64,000 nucleotides of DNA from Amycolatopsis antarctica (GTDB lineage Bacteria; Actinomycetota; Actinomycetes; Mycobacteriales; Pseudonocardiaceae), in NCBI RefSeq assembly GCF_002262875.1, contig NZ_NKYE01000001.1:310001-374000 (forward strand), read 5' to 3'. Shown here piece after piece: positions 23,401 through 31,698 of this stretch. Under the pieces are notes generated by a model. That model was not told the DNA's origin. It did no database searches and was given only the letters and a program-made list of their open reading frames with translations. The position numbers and the translations under genes were made by a program. Position 1 is the first letter of the stretch, and each line of letters starts with the position of its first letter.

Positions 23401-24012
23401 ATGACCAAGAGACTGGTGGGCGTCGCGGGTGCGGCGCTGCTGAGCCTGACGATGCTGGGCGTGGCCGCCCCAGCGGCGCAGGCGGCCGAGGGGCCGACCG
23501 GGCGTGAGTTGCTGGACAAGTGTGACAACGGCACGGACAAGTGCGTGTTCCACCCGAAGGGCCCGCCGGAGTTGTTCATCGGTGACTCGCATCAGGTCGG
23601 CGACACCAGCTACAACTGCACCCAGGATCTGCAGCGCTCCACGATCAAATGGTCCGAGACCACCGGCGAGACGAACAGCTTCGGCGTCTCGCTGAGCGCC
23701 GAGGTCGGTTTCGCCAAGGTGTACAAGGTATCCATCGAGACCTCCTACGAGCACACCTGGACCACGCAGTCCACCTTCGGCCAGGACGAGAACGTCGACG
23801 TCCGCCCGGGTGAGAAGGGCTGGGTGGAGCGCGGTACGGAGATGTTCCGTACGAACGGTACGTATGAGATGAACTTCCCGGACAAGTTCCACGATCACTA
23901 CATCTGGTACCAGGACTTCGAGGCCGTGGGCCCGAAGGCTGACGCGGCGGGCACGGTGACGAAGAAGACCGCGCCGATGACCGAGGAGGAGAAAGCCGCC
24001 CACTGCGGCTGA
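23401..24012 (+). CDS. Secreted aerolysin-like paralogue 2 of 3
   Basis: This 203-aa protein differs from paralogue 1 at only 12 positions (94% identity). Eight of these (91, 99, 102, 106, 108, 122, 123, 125) lie within residues 91-125, the beta segment that would form the membrane-inserting or recognition hairpin if the aerolysin analogy holds. The signal peptide, the four cysteines and the whole C-terminal third are identical. ATG follows GAGGAGAAG. It has its own upstream gap of 110 bp and its own terminator, so it may be separately transcribed. Confidence 0.72.
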   Translation: MTKRLVGVAGAALLSLTMLGVAAPAAQAAEGPTGRELLDKCDNGTDKCVFHPKGPPELFIGDSHQVGDTSYNCTQDLQRSTIKWSETTGETNSFGVSLSAEVGFAKVYKVSIETSYEHTWTTQSTFGQDENVDVRPGEKGWVERGTEMFRTNGTYEMNFPDKFHDHYIWYQDFEAVGPKADAAGTVTKKTAPMTEEEKAAHCG

Positions 24013-24030
24013 TCCACACACGACACCCGA

Positions 24031-24065
24031 TGCGGCCCCGGAGTTCCTTGTCCTCCGGGGCCGCA
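24031..24065 (+). terminator. Terminator after secreted paralogue 2
   Basis: A perfect 13-bp stem TGCGGCCCCGGAG / CTCCGGGGCCGCA (24031-24043 and 24053-24065), followed by CCGGTCTTC. Same core as after paralogue 1, so the terminator was duplicated with the gene. Confidence 0.75.
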
Positions 24066-24118
24066 CCGGTCTTCAGGGCGTTTCGTTCCCGTCGCTAGGA
24101 ATTCGAGGGAGAAGAACG

Positions 24119-24730
24119 ATGTCCAAGACAATGGTGAGCATCGCCGGTGCGGTGCTGCTGAGCTTCGCGGTACTGGGAATGGCGGCGCCGGCGGCGCAGG
24201 CGGCCGAGGGGCCGACCGGGCGTGAGTTGCTGGACAAGTGTGACAACGGCACGGACAAGTGCGTGTTCCACCCGAAGGGGCCGCCGGAACTGTTCATCGG
24301 CGATCTGCATCAGGTCGGCGACACCAGCTACAACTGCACCCAGGATCTGCAGCGCTCCACGATCAAGTGGTCTGAGACCACCGGCGAGACGAACAGCTTC
24401 GGTGTGTCCGTCGGTATCGAAGCGGGATTCGCCGAGGTGTTCACCGTCTCGATGGAAAGGTCCTACGAGCACACCTGGACCACGCAGTCCACCTTCGGTC
24501 AGGACGAGAACGTCGATGTCCGCCCGGGTGAGAAGGGCTGGGTGGAGCGCGGTACGGAGATGTACCGCGCGAACGGTACGTACGAGATGAACTTCCCGGA
24601 CAAGTTCCACGATCACTACATCTGGTACCAGGACTTCGAGGCGATCGGCCCGAAGGCTGACGCGGCGGGCACGGTGACGAAGAAGACCGCGCCGATGACC
24701 GAGGAGGAGAAAGCCGCCCACTGCGGCTGA
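24119..24730 (+). CDS. Secreted aerolysin-like paralogue 3 of 3
   Basis: This 203-aa protein is the most diverged of the three. Its signal peptide differs at several positions (MSKTMVSIAGAVLLSFAVLG), and the mature part differs from paralogue 1 at 14 positions, ten of them in residues 91-125 (for example VGIEAGFAEVFTVSMERSYEHTW). The cysteines, the VDVRPGEKGWVERGTEM loop and the C-terminus are unchanged. The ATG follows GAGGGAGAAG. A perfect 16-bp terminator lies 60 bases downstream. Concentration of change in one window in all three copies suggests different targets or partners. Confidence 0.72.
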   Translation: MSKTMVSIAGAVLLSFAVLGMAAPAAQAAEGPTGRELLDKCDNGTDKCVFHPKGPPELFIGDLHQVGDTSYNCTQDLQRSTIKWSETTGETNSFGVSVGIEAGFAEVFTVSMERSYEHTWTTQSTFGQDENVDVRPGEKGWVERGTEMYRANGTYEMNFPDKFHDHYIWYQDFEAIGPKADAAGTVTKKTAPMTEEEKAAHCG

Positions 24731-24789
24731 TCCAGACTCAGTCCACAGTAGACGTCCATAGTGGACACGCTGGGGATGACCGGAAACGA

Positions 24790-24824
24790 CGACGGCCCCG
24801 GAGGGATTCCCTCCGGGGCCGTCG
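24790..24824. terminator. Bidirectional terminator after the secreted triplet
   Basis: A perfect 16-bp stem CGACGGCCCCGGAGGG / CCCTCCGGGGCCGTCG (24790-24805 and 24809-24824) with a 3-base loop, between paralogue 3 and the convergent membrane gene ending at 24844. Confidence 0.75.
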
Positions 24825-24843
24825 CCGACGAGTGGCGCCGGTG

Positions 24844-25122
24844 TCAGTCCGGGCGCTTGCCTCCGCGGGTCACCGAGGCGACCAGCATCAGCAGGCCCAC
24901 CAGCACCGCCCCGCCGCCGAGCACCCAGCGCAGGTCCAGCACCGGCAGCCAGGTGGAACCGTCGGAGAGCACGTAGCCGGAGACCAGCAGCGCAAGCACG
25001 CCGACCAGCAGGGTGACGGCGTCGATCCGGCGCTTCTTCGGGCCCGCGGGAGCCGCCGTGTCCGTCGAAGCGCCGCCAAGGCCGTAGTCGCCCGGCTCGT
25101 ACCCGAGGTCGTGATCAGCCAC
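24844..25122 (-). CDS. Small two-helix membrane protein
   Basis: A 92-aa protein with a 33-residue polar N-terminus ending in GPKKRR and two hydrophobic segments (AVTLLVGVLALLVSGYVL and WVLGGGAVLVGLLMLVASV). The start overlaps the end of the PspC-domain gene by 8 bases, so it is translated from the same message. Its association with a PspC gene and a PspC sensor kinase suggests a part in envelope-stress sensing. The family is not recognised. Confidence 0.75.
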   Translation of the reverse strand: MADHDLGYEPGDYGLGGASTDTAAPAGPKKRRIDAVTLLVGVLALLVSGYVLSDGSTWLPVLDLRWVLGGGAVLVGLLMLVASVTRGGKRPD

Positions 25123-26383
25123 GGCGCACCTCCACGTTCCCGGCCGACGAGGACACCGTCAGCGTGATCTGCTGGCCGCCCGCGCCGTCGGCCCCGAGGT
25201 CCTGCCCGGACAGAGCCGGTTTGCCCAGCCCTGTCGAGGTCCGGTCGAAGCACTCGGTATTGCCCGCTTTGTTCTCGCAGACGAAGGTGACGTCCGCGGT
25301 GGCGGGCACGATCACCTCACTGTTGCCCATCGTCGTCTCGACGGCAGTGGTCACCGGCGCCCCGGCGGGCAGTTCGCGCAGATCGAGCACGACGCTGCCC
25401 ATGCTGCGGGCGTAGACGGGCTGGATCTCGGCGGCACTGCGCGGGGTGGCGTTCAGCTCGCCGACACCACTGTTCAGCGGCCCAGGTGCCAGCACGGTCA
25501 GCGCGACCCCGGCGAAGGCCAGCGGCACGAACAGGCCCACCAGGCCACGCCCGCCGCGGACGAAGGAGCCGACCACCAGGCCCAGCGCCACCACGGCCAG
25601 CATCAGCCCGACGATGTGCTGCGGCGAGAACCACGTCGCGCCATTCGCCGCGAGGCCCGCTCCCGCGGCACCGACAGCCAGCGCCAGCACCGTGGTCACC
25701 AGCGTGACCTTCGACCGGCGGCATCCCTGGGCGGGTGACGAGGTCGTCCGCGGGGCGGGCGCCGGATCCGGGGCCTGGAGTGCGCCCGGCAGGTCCCAGG
25801 CCAGCGGTGCCGCTGCCAGCGGATCCCACCCGGGGGTGCCCTCGCCCGCCGCGGCCCGGGTGAACGGCGTGCTCAGCGGATAGCCGTACTCGCCGGACGT
25901 CGTCGGCGCGGGAGCGAGCGGCCGGTTCTCCCCGCCGCGGCCCCGGTGCAGCAGGTAGAGCCCGGCGCACAGCAGACCGAGGCCGATGAAGCCGCCACCG
26001 TCGAACCAGCCGCCGCCGAACGCCCAGCCGGAAGCTGGCAGCACCGCGATGCAGAGGCCCGCGGTGAAGCCGCCGGACATCGAGGTCCGGCCCTTGCCGA
26101 TCATCCCCTCGAACGCGGAGACCTCGTCGCGTTCGTCGGCGAAGAACAGCCAGCCGAGCAGGTACAGCACCAGGCCCGCGCCGCCGAAGACGGCGGTGGC
26201 GGCCAGCGCCACCCGCACCAGCACCGGGTCGATGCCGTACCGCTCGCCCACACCGGCCGCGACGCCCGCGATCTTGCGTCCCGATGCCGGGCGTCGCGGT
26301 CTGCTGACCCAGAAGTCCTTGATCGTCTCCTCGAAACCGGCCGTGCCGGACGGTCTCGGTGTCGGTGTTTCCGTGCCACTCAT
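25115..26383 (-). CDS. PspC-domain membrane protein with C-terminal adhesin-like domain
   Basis: The 422-aa protein has a PspC domain at about residues 22-80 (RKIAGVAAGVGERYGIDPVLVRVALAATAVFGGAGLVLYLLGWLFF). A string of further membrane helices follows, then an extracellular or cytoplasmic C-terminal beta domain (VVLDLRELPAGAPVTTAVETTMGNSEVIVPATADVTFVCEN, ending SSSAGNVEVRRG) of DUF4097/LiaF-like style. It is divergent from the PspC-histidine kinase, 114 bp apart. This resembles LiaF-LiaRS or MacRS modules in which a membrane protein tunes a stress kinase. ATG 26383 begins just before the conserved part. Confidence 0.85.
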   Translation of the reverse strand: MSGTETPTPRPSGTAGFEETIKDFWVSRPRRPASGRKIAGVAAGVGERYGIDPVLVRVALAATAVFGGAGLVLYLLGWLFFADERDEVSAFEGMIGKGRTSMSGGFTAGLCIAVLPASGWAFGGGWFDGGGFIGLGLLCAGLYLLHRGRGGENRPLAPAPTTSGEYGYPLSTPFTRAAAGEGTPGWDPLAAAPLAWDLPGALQAPDPAPAPRTTSSPAQGCRRSKVTLVTTVLALAVGAAGAGLAANGATWFSPQHIVGLMLAVVALGLVVGSFVRGGRGLVGLFVPLAFAGVALTVLAPGPLNSGVGELNATPRSAAEIQPVYARSMGSVVLDLRELPAGAPVTTAVETTMGNSEVIVPATADVTFVCENKAGNTECFDRTSTGLGKPALSGQDLGADGAGGQQITLTVSSSAGNVEVRRG

Positions 26384-26497
26384 GCCATCGAGAATGACTC
26401 GGCGCCCCGCCGGGCACATCGGGGAAGTCCCCTGAGTTTTCCTCCCCGGCCCCGCCGCCCGCGCCGGATCCGGGGGTACGGATCAGGGGCTTCCCTG

Positions 26498-27871
26498 ATG
26501 AATACCGGCGTATCCCGTGTGACGATGGGTGACGTGCAGGACGAGGTGACGGAGACCGCCGTACGGCAGACGGTCAGGCAGCCCGGTGCGGAGGGAACAC
26601 CCGCGTCGGGTTCGCTGGAAGAGACCGGCGGCCAGCCGACGATGTACCGGCGCCGCGGTGGGCGCGCGCTCGCCGGCGTCGCGGGCGGGCTCGCCGACCA
26701 TCTCGGGGTCAAGGTCGTCTGGGCGCGGCTCACCTTCGCCCTGCTCGCCGCGCTCGGCGGTATCGGCCTGCTGGCCTACGGCCTGCTCTGGGTATTCGTA
26801 CCCCAACGGTCCGGCGACACCGGGGCCGGCGAGTCGCCGAAGGAACGTCAGCAGGCGATCGGCCTGCTGGCGCTGGGTGCCGGCCTCGCCGTCGCGGGTG
26901 GCGCCATCTCCGGATTCTTCACCGGCTGGGTGGGGCTGCCCGTAGCCGCGGCGCTGGTCGGTGCGGCGGTCGTCTGGCGGGAGGCGGACGAGTCACAGCG
27001 CAGGCGCTGGAAGGTCGGCGCCCGTACCGGAGTGGCCGGTGCCGTGCTCGGTGGTGGCGGCTGGTCGGCGGCCGTGCGGATCCTCGCCGGGGTCGCGCTG
27101 GTCGCCGTCGGAATCGGTGCCGTGGTGCTCAGCAGCGGCAGCCTCAGTCAGGTGCAGTTCGCGCTGCTCGCCGTGCTGGCCACCCTCATCGGCGTCGCCG
27201 TGCTGACGATCCCGTTCTGGTTGCGGCTGGTCCGCGATCTCGGCGAGGAGCGCCGGGCGCGCATCCGGACCGAGGAGCGTGCCGAGATCGCCGCCCACCT
27301 GCATGACTCGGTGCTGCAGACGCTCGCGCTGATCCAGAAGCAGGCCGAGCAGCCGCGTGAGGTCGCCCGCCTGGCACGCGGCCAGGAACGGGAGCTGCGG
27401 GGCTGGCTGTACGGCCCGTCCGGCTACGGCAAGCCGTCCGAACGGGAGGACTCCCCGGCCGGTGGCAGGCTCTCCGAAGCGCTCGCGACGGCCTGCGGCG
27501 AGGTGGAGGACGCCTTCGCGATCTCGGTGCAGCAGGTCGTCGTCGGCGACGCCGACATGGACGAGTCGCTGACCGCCGTGGTCCAGGCCGCGCGGGAGGC
27601 GATCGTGAACGCGGCCAAGCACGCCGGGGTGGAGGACGTCAGCGTCTACGCCGAGGTGGAGCCGGATTCGGTGACCGTGTTCGTCCGCGACCGCGGCAAG
27701 GGCTTCGACCCCGAGGTCGTTCCGGAGGACCGGCATGGCCTCGCCGACTCGATCCGGGGCAGGATGGAGCGCAACGGCGGAAGCGCCCGGCTGCGCACGG
27801 CGCCCGGCGAGGGTACCGAGGTGCAGCTCGAGATGCCGGTGCGGACCGGCAAGGTGGGAGGAGCGGCGTGA
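26498..27871 (+). CDS. PspC-domain sensor histidine kinase (MacS-like)
   Basis: The 457-aa kinase starts with a PspC domain (YRRRGGRALAGVAGGLADHLGVKVVWARLTFAL), then about five membrane helices. A HisKA_3 dimerisation helix with phospho-acceptor H269 (AAHLHDSVLQTLALIQKQ) and a HATPase_c domain (AAREAIVNAAKHAG, DRGKGFDPEVV, GLADSIRGRM) follow. It has the architecture of Streptomyces MacS and should sense membrane stress. The partner regulator overlaps its last codon. The ATG at 26498 has AGGGGC upstream; the later ATG 26525 is possible. Confidence 0.9.
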   Translation: MNTGVSRVTMGDVQDEVTETAVRQTVRQPGAEGTPASGSLEETGGQPTMYRRRGGRALAGVAGGLADHLGVKVVWARLTFALLAALGGIGLLAYGLLWVFVPQRSGDTGAGESPKERQQAIGLLALGAGLAVAGGAISGFFTGWVGLPVAAALVGAAVVWREADESQRRRWKVGARTGVAGAVLGGGGWSAAVRILAGVALVAVGIGAVVLSSGSLSQVQFALLAVLATLIGVAVLTIPFWLRLVRDLGEERRARIRTEERAEIAAHLHDSVLQTLALIQKQAEQPREVARLARGQERELRGWLYGPSGYGKPSEREDSPAGGRLSEALATACGEVEDAFAISVQQVVVGDADMDESLTAVVQAAREAIVNAAKHAGVEDVSVYAEVEPDSVTVFVRDRGKGFDPEVVPEDRHGLADSIRGRMERNGGSARLRTAPGEGTEVQLEMPVRTGKVGGAA

Positions 27872-28542
27872 CTGGCAGCGAGCAGGAGTCCGAACCCGTC
27901 CGGGTGTTTCTGGTGGACGATCACGCCCTGTTCCGGGCGGGGGTCCGGACGGAGCTGGAGAACATCACCGACGAGGTGCGGGTGGTCGGTGAGGCCGGTT
28001 CGGTGGCCGAGGCCGCGGCCGGGATCGCGCGGGTGGACCCGCAGGTGGTGCTGCTCGACGTGCACATGCCCGACGGCGGTGGCGCCGAGGTGCTCCGCCG
28101 GGTCCGTAAGGAGCAGCCGGACGTGGTGTTCCTCGCGCTGTCGGTCTCCGACGCGGCGGAGGACGTCATCGCCGTGATCCGTGCAGGTGCCCGCGGGTAC
28201 GTCACCAAGACGATCTCCTCGAAGGAGCTGGTGCGCGCCGTCGTCCGGGTGTCCGACGGCGACGCGGTCTTCTCGCCGCGGCTGGCCGGTTTCGTGCTCG
28301 ACGCGTTCGCCGACCGTCCTGGCTCGGCGCCGATCAACGACCCGGAGCTGGACCTGCTGACGCCCCGGGAGCGCGACGTGCTGCGGCTGCTGGCCCGCGG
28401 ATACGCCTACAAGGAGATCGCGTCCGAGCTGTTCATTTCGGTGAAGACCGTCGAGACGCACGTGTCCAGTGTGCTGCGCAAGACTCAGCTCTCGAACCGC
28501 TACGAACTCTCCCGCTGGGCCTCGGACCGTCGTCTGGTCTGA
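27868..28542 (+). CDS. LuxR/NarL-type response regulator (MacR-like)
   Basis: The 224-aa regulator has a receiver domain with acidic pair D17-D18 (FLVDDHALFR), phospho-acceptor D64 (VVLLDVHMPDGG) and K of VTKTIS. A NarL-type HTH (LTPRERDVLRLLARGYAYKEIASELFISVKTVETHVSSVLRKT) follows. All key residues are present, unlike the BldM-type regulator. It overlaps the kinase gene by 4 bases (GTGA), so it is the cognate regulator. Likely targets are envelope genes, perhaps including the divergent PspC operon. Confidence 0.92.
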   Translation: MTGSEQESEPVRVFLVDDHALFRAGVRTELENITDEVRVVGEAGSVAEAAAGIARVDPQVVLLDVHMPDGGGAEVLRRVRKEQPDVVFLALSVSDAAEDVIAVIRAGARGYVTKTISSKELVRAVVRVSDGDAVFSPRLAGFVLDAFADRPGSAPINDPELDLLTPRERDVLRLLARGYAYKEIASELFISVKTVETHVSSVLRKTQLSNRYELSRWASDRRLV

Positions 28543-28567
28543 CCCGCCCGGCGATTCCCTCGACGGG

Positions 28568-29506
28568 TCAGCGGGCCGGGCACGCCGGTTCGGGCAGCGG
28601 GGCGGTTTCCGCTGCCGTGACCGCGCGTCCACGTACCCGGGTCAGGGCGACCCCGGCCAGCACCACGGCCATGCCGGCGATCACGCGCAGGTCGAGGACC
28701 TCGTCCAGGAACACGGTGCCGAGCAGCACGGAGACGACGGGCATCAGGTAACCGACCGTCGCGGTGGCGACCGCGCCCTCGGTCGCCAGCAACCGGTAGT
28801 TCAGCGCGAAACCGATACCGGTGGAGAACACGCCGAGCACCGCGATCGCCGCGATCGCGCCGCCGTCGAGGTGGATCGGGGTCAGCCCGCCCACCGGCAT
28901 CGCGACCAGTACGAGACCGCTCGCGGCGATCATCTGCGCCCCGGCCAGCGCGATCGGGGACGCTCCCACATCGGTCAGGAATCGGGCCTCGTAGACGAAG
29001 GCGAAACCGTAGCTCGCCGCGGCCGCGACACACGCCAGCGCACCCCAGCTCAGCAGCTCCGAGGACTGCCACGGGGCGAAGATCAGCACGGTGCCCGCCA
29101 GCCCGACCAGCAGGCCGGCCAGCCGCGTTCCGCGCAGCCGCCGTTCCGTCCGCCACAGCAACGCCACCGCGAGTGTCCACAGTGGAGTGGTCGCGTTGAG
29201 TACGCCGGTGGTGCCGGAATCGATCGTCTGCTCGCCGACGGCGTAGAGCACGAACGGCACGGCGTTGTGGAAGAAGGCCGCGACGATCAGGTACAGCCAG
29301 AGCCGCCTGCTCGACGGCAGCCGGTGCCGGTAGACCAGGCACAGGGCCAGTAGCACCACCGCGCCCAGCACCAGCCTGGCCAGCACGAGCTGCAGTGGCG
29401 AGAACGCGTTGAGGCCGATCTTGATCCAGAAGAAACTCGACCCCCACAGGAGCGCGAGCGCCCCCATGATCAGCAACGCCCGCGCCTCGGTTCCCGGCTT
29501 CGACAC
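28568..29506 (-). CDS. EamA/DMT-family transporter
   Basis: The 312-aa protein has ten predicted membrane helices in two EamA repeats (LLIMGALALLWGSSFFWIK, and ASYGFAFVYEARFL onward). These exporters move amino acids or other metabolites out of the cell; the substrate is unknown. The GTG start at 29506 is 99 bp from a divergent LysR regulator. A near-perfect palindrome in the gap suggests that regulator controls it, a common exporter-LysR pairing. A TCCANNNTGGA site lies at 29176. Confidence 0.9.
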   Translation of the reverse strand: MSKPGTEARALLIMGALALLWGSSFFWIKIGLNAFSPLQLVLARLVLGAVVLLALCLVYRHRLPSSRRLWLYLIVAAFFHNAVPFVLYAVGEQTIDSGTTGVLNATTPLWTLAVALLWRTERRLRGTRLAGLLVGLAGTVLIFAPWQSSELLSWGALACVAAAASYGFAFVYEARFLTDVGASPIALAGAQMIAASGLVLVAMPVGGLTPIHLDGGAIAAIAVLGVFSTGIGFALNYRLLATEGAVATATVGYLMPVVSVLLGTVFLDEVLDLRVIAGMAVVLAGVALTRVRGRAVTAAETAPLPEPACPAR

Positions 29507-29565
29507 CCCGTCCTCCTTCGCTCAGGACCAGCTTGGCCAGCTCGCGGAGTAAGGACAAGTGAAAT

Positions 29566-29588
29566 TTACTGGATGGAACATTCAGTAA
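29566..29588. promoter_or_regulatory. LysR-type operator (T-N11-A)
   Basis: TTACTG, 11 bases, CAGTAA. The complementarity extends to ten bases per arm with one mismatch around a GAA centre. It lies midway between the divergent EamA and LysR starts, as expected for an autoregulated LysR promoter. Confidence 0.65.
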
Positions 29589-29605
29589 CGCTGTAAGGTC
29601 GATGC

Positions 29606-30514
29606 ATGCTCGATGTGCGACGCATGCAGGTGCTGCGGGCCGTGGTCACCAGTGGCTCGGTCACCGCCGCCGCCCGCAATCTCGGCTACACGCCATCCGC
29701 GATCAGCCAGCAACTGTCCACTTTGGAGCGTGAAGCCGGAGTGGTGCTGCTGGAACGGGTCGGCAGGGGACTCCGGCCGACGCCGGCGGGCACCGTGCTC
29801 GCCGAGCACGCCGAACTGGTCAGCACCCAGCTCGCGAGGGCCGAGGCCGCACTGGCCGACGTCCGGGACGGGCGCACCGGACGCCTATCCGTCCGCTACT
29901 TCGCCACGGCCGGTGCCGCGCTCGTACCACCCGCGGTGGCCGGGCTGCGCGAGGAGTTCCCCGGCATCCAACTCGACCTCAAGCTCGCCGAACCGCTGGT
30001 CTCCATGCCGATGGTGGAATCCGGGGAGATCGACGTCGCCATCACCGTCGTCGTGCCCGGGCAGGCCGAGTACCCGGGCGTGGACATGGTGCACCTGCTC
30101 GACGACGGGTATCGCATCGTCCTGCCGCGCGGGCATTTCTTGGCACGTAAGCGGATCATCGACCTGGGCGAACTCGCGGACGAATCGTGGGTGGGCAACG
30201 AGTGGCCGCCCGGACCGTGCCGGGACATCGTCATGAACGCCTGCGGCGCGGCCGGTTTCGCCCCGAACTTCGCCGTCGAGTCGGACGATTACCAGACCGC
30301 GCAAGGGTTTGTGGCCGCGGGCATGGGCGTTTCGCTGGTACCCGAGCTGGGTCTGGGGGCACCGCACCCCGAGGTCGCCGTACGCCGCGTCCGGCGTCCG
30401 GCGCCGATCCGCTCGATCTACGGTGCCGTCGCCACTCGCTCCCGGGAACAGCCCGCCGTTCGGTACCTGCTCGACGCGATCCGCGCCCGGTTCGGCCAGC
30501 CCGGCCGCAACTGA
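29606..30514 (+). CDS. LysR-family transcriptional regulator
   Basis: A 302-aa protein with an N-terminal winged helix (MLDVRRMQVLRAVVTSGSVTAAARNLGYTPSAISQQLSTLEREAG) and a periplasmic-binding-protein-like effector domain from about residue 90. It binds a small molecule and controls the divergent EamA exporter. The ATG start lies 17 bases beyond the candidate operator, fitting autorepression. A TCCACTTTGGA palindrome (29717) sits in the HTH coding part and uses ACT and TTG, both rare here. The stop is 4 bases from the convergent pseudokinase stop. Confidence 0.92.
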   Translation: MLDVRRMQVLRAVVTSGSVTAAARNLGYTPSAISQQLSTLEREAGVVLLERVGRGLRPTPAGTVLAEHAELVSTQLARAEAALADVRDGRTGRLSVRYFATAGAALVPPAVAGLREEFPGIQLDLKLAEPLVSMPMVESGEIDVAITVVVPGQAEYPGVDMVHLLDDGYRIVLPRGHFLARKRIIDLGELADESWVGNEWPPGPCRDIVMNACGAAGFAPNFAVESDDYQTAQGFVAAGMGVSLVPELGLGAPHPEVAVRRVRRPAPIRSIYGAVATRSREQPAVRYLLDAIRARFGQPGRN

Positions 30515-30518
30515 GGCC

Positions 30519-31619
30519 TCAGAGCAGGAAGAGCTCGGCGAACAGGATGCCCACCCCGGCGGCCACCAGCACCGCGACCACGACGAACGACCAGGCGCGG
30601 ATCAGCGAACTCCGGTCCGTCCGGATCGGAGCGCCCTGATCCGGCGGCGGACCGTCCACCGCCGGCGCCGTCCGCGGTGGAGGCACCGGGTGCACCCGCT
30701 GCGTCGGCTGGTCGAGGGAAAGCTGCTGCACGGGCACCGAACTCATCGTCGGCGCCAGCGTCGGCATGCCCGCCGTCTGCTGGGCGGGCATCGGCATCGG
30801 CATCGGGACCGGCTTCGGCGGTATCGCGGTCGCCGCCCGGGGGGCGGGCGAGAGTACCGGTGCGGGCAGGCCCTCGGAGATCGCGGTGAGCGCCGTCGCG
30901 ACGTCCGACATCGCGGGACGTACCGAGGGATCGACCGCCAGCAACTGAGTGAACAGGTCGGACAGCGCGCCGGGTTGCGTCGACGCGCGCGCCTCGCCGC
31001 CGCCGTCGGTACCGAACGGCGGCTCGCCCTCGACGGCGGTGTAGAGCGTCGCGCCGAGAGAGAACACATCGGACGCGGCGGTGGCCGGGCCGCCCCTGGT
31101 CTCCGGCGCCGCGTAGGCCCGGTCCGGGCCGGCGCCGACGATGCCCACATCGGTGACCTTCACCCCGCCGTCGTCGGCGAGCAGCACGTTCCCCGGCTCC
31201 ACGGCGCGGTGGACAAGGCCCACCGAATGCGCGGCGGCCAGAGCGGCCGCCACCTGCGCGCCGAGCGAGGCGGCCTGCTCCGGCGTCAGCCTGCCGTGCT
31301 CGGCGAGGAACTCCGTCATCCGCCGGGAGGGGACGTACTCCATGATCGCCCAGGCATGCGAGCCGTCCCGCAGAACCTCACGCGGGGTGATCGCCGAGGC
31401 GTGCGTCAACCGGCTCGAATCATGGGCCTGCTGCAATGCCGCGGTGATGGCACTCTCCGTGCGCACCGGGTCCGGGCTGGACGGGACGTAGAGACGCTTC
31501 GCCGCCACCGTCCGGTGCAACCGGGTGTCGTAGGCCTGCCAGATGATTCCCGCCCGGCCACGGCCGATCGGCTGGTCGAGGCGATAGCGGCCGCCGACCA
31601 GCGCGTTCTCTGCGGTCAC
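30519..31619 (-). CDS. Membrane-anchored Ser/Thr pseudokinase
   Basis: This 366-aa protein has a PknB-like kinase fold (residues 5-250) with ATP-site K41 (VAAK), a degenerate glycine loop (GRGRAGIIW) and D157 in the DFG position (TDVG). The catalytic loop reads H137-R-A-V-E-P-G-N144, so both the catalytic Asp (A139) and the Lys (E141) are lost. A Pro/Met-rich linker leads to a C-terminal helix (SFVVVAVLVAAGVGILFAEL), with almost nothing outside. The GTG has GAGGGG 6 bases upstream. It follows an intact kinase by 79 bp in the same direction, so it may scaffold or regulate that enzyme, as MviN-linked pseudokinases do in mycobacteria. Confidence 0.82.
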   Translation of the reverse strand: MTAENALVGGRYRLDQPIGRGRAGIIWQAYDTRLHRTVAAKRLYVPSSPDPVRTESAITAALQQAHDSSRLTHASAITPREVLRDGSHAWAIMEYVPSRRMTEFLAEHGRLTPEQAASLGAQVAAALAAAHSVGLVHRAVEPGNVLLADDGGVKVTDVGIVGAGPDRAYAAPETRGGPATAASDVFSLGATLYTAVEGEPPFGTDGGGEARASTQPGALSDLFTQLLAVDPSVRPAMSDVATALTAISEGLPAPVLSPAPRAATAIPPKPVPMPMPMPAQQTAGMPTLAPTMSSVPVQQLSLDQPTQRVHPVPPPRTAPAVDGPPPDQGAPIRTDRSSLIRAWSFVVVAVLVAAGVGILFAELFLL

Positions 31620-31698
31620 AACAGCCCCTCGAGTCCCGGCGGTGGTCAACTTCCGGGTATACCCTAACGGGTGACTGAGGGTGTTCTGTCGCGACTGG

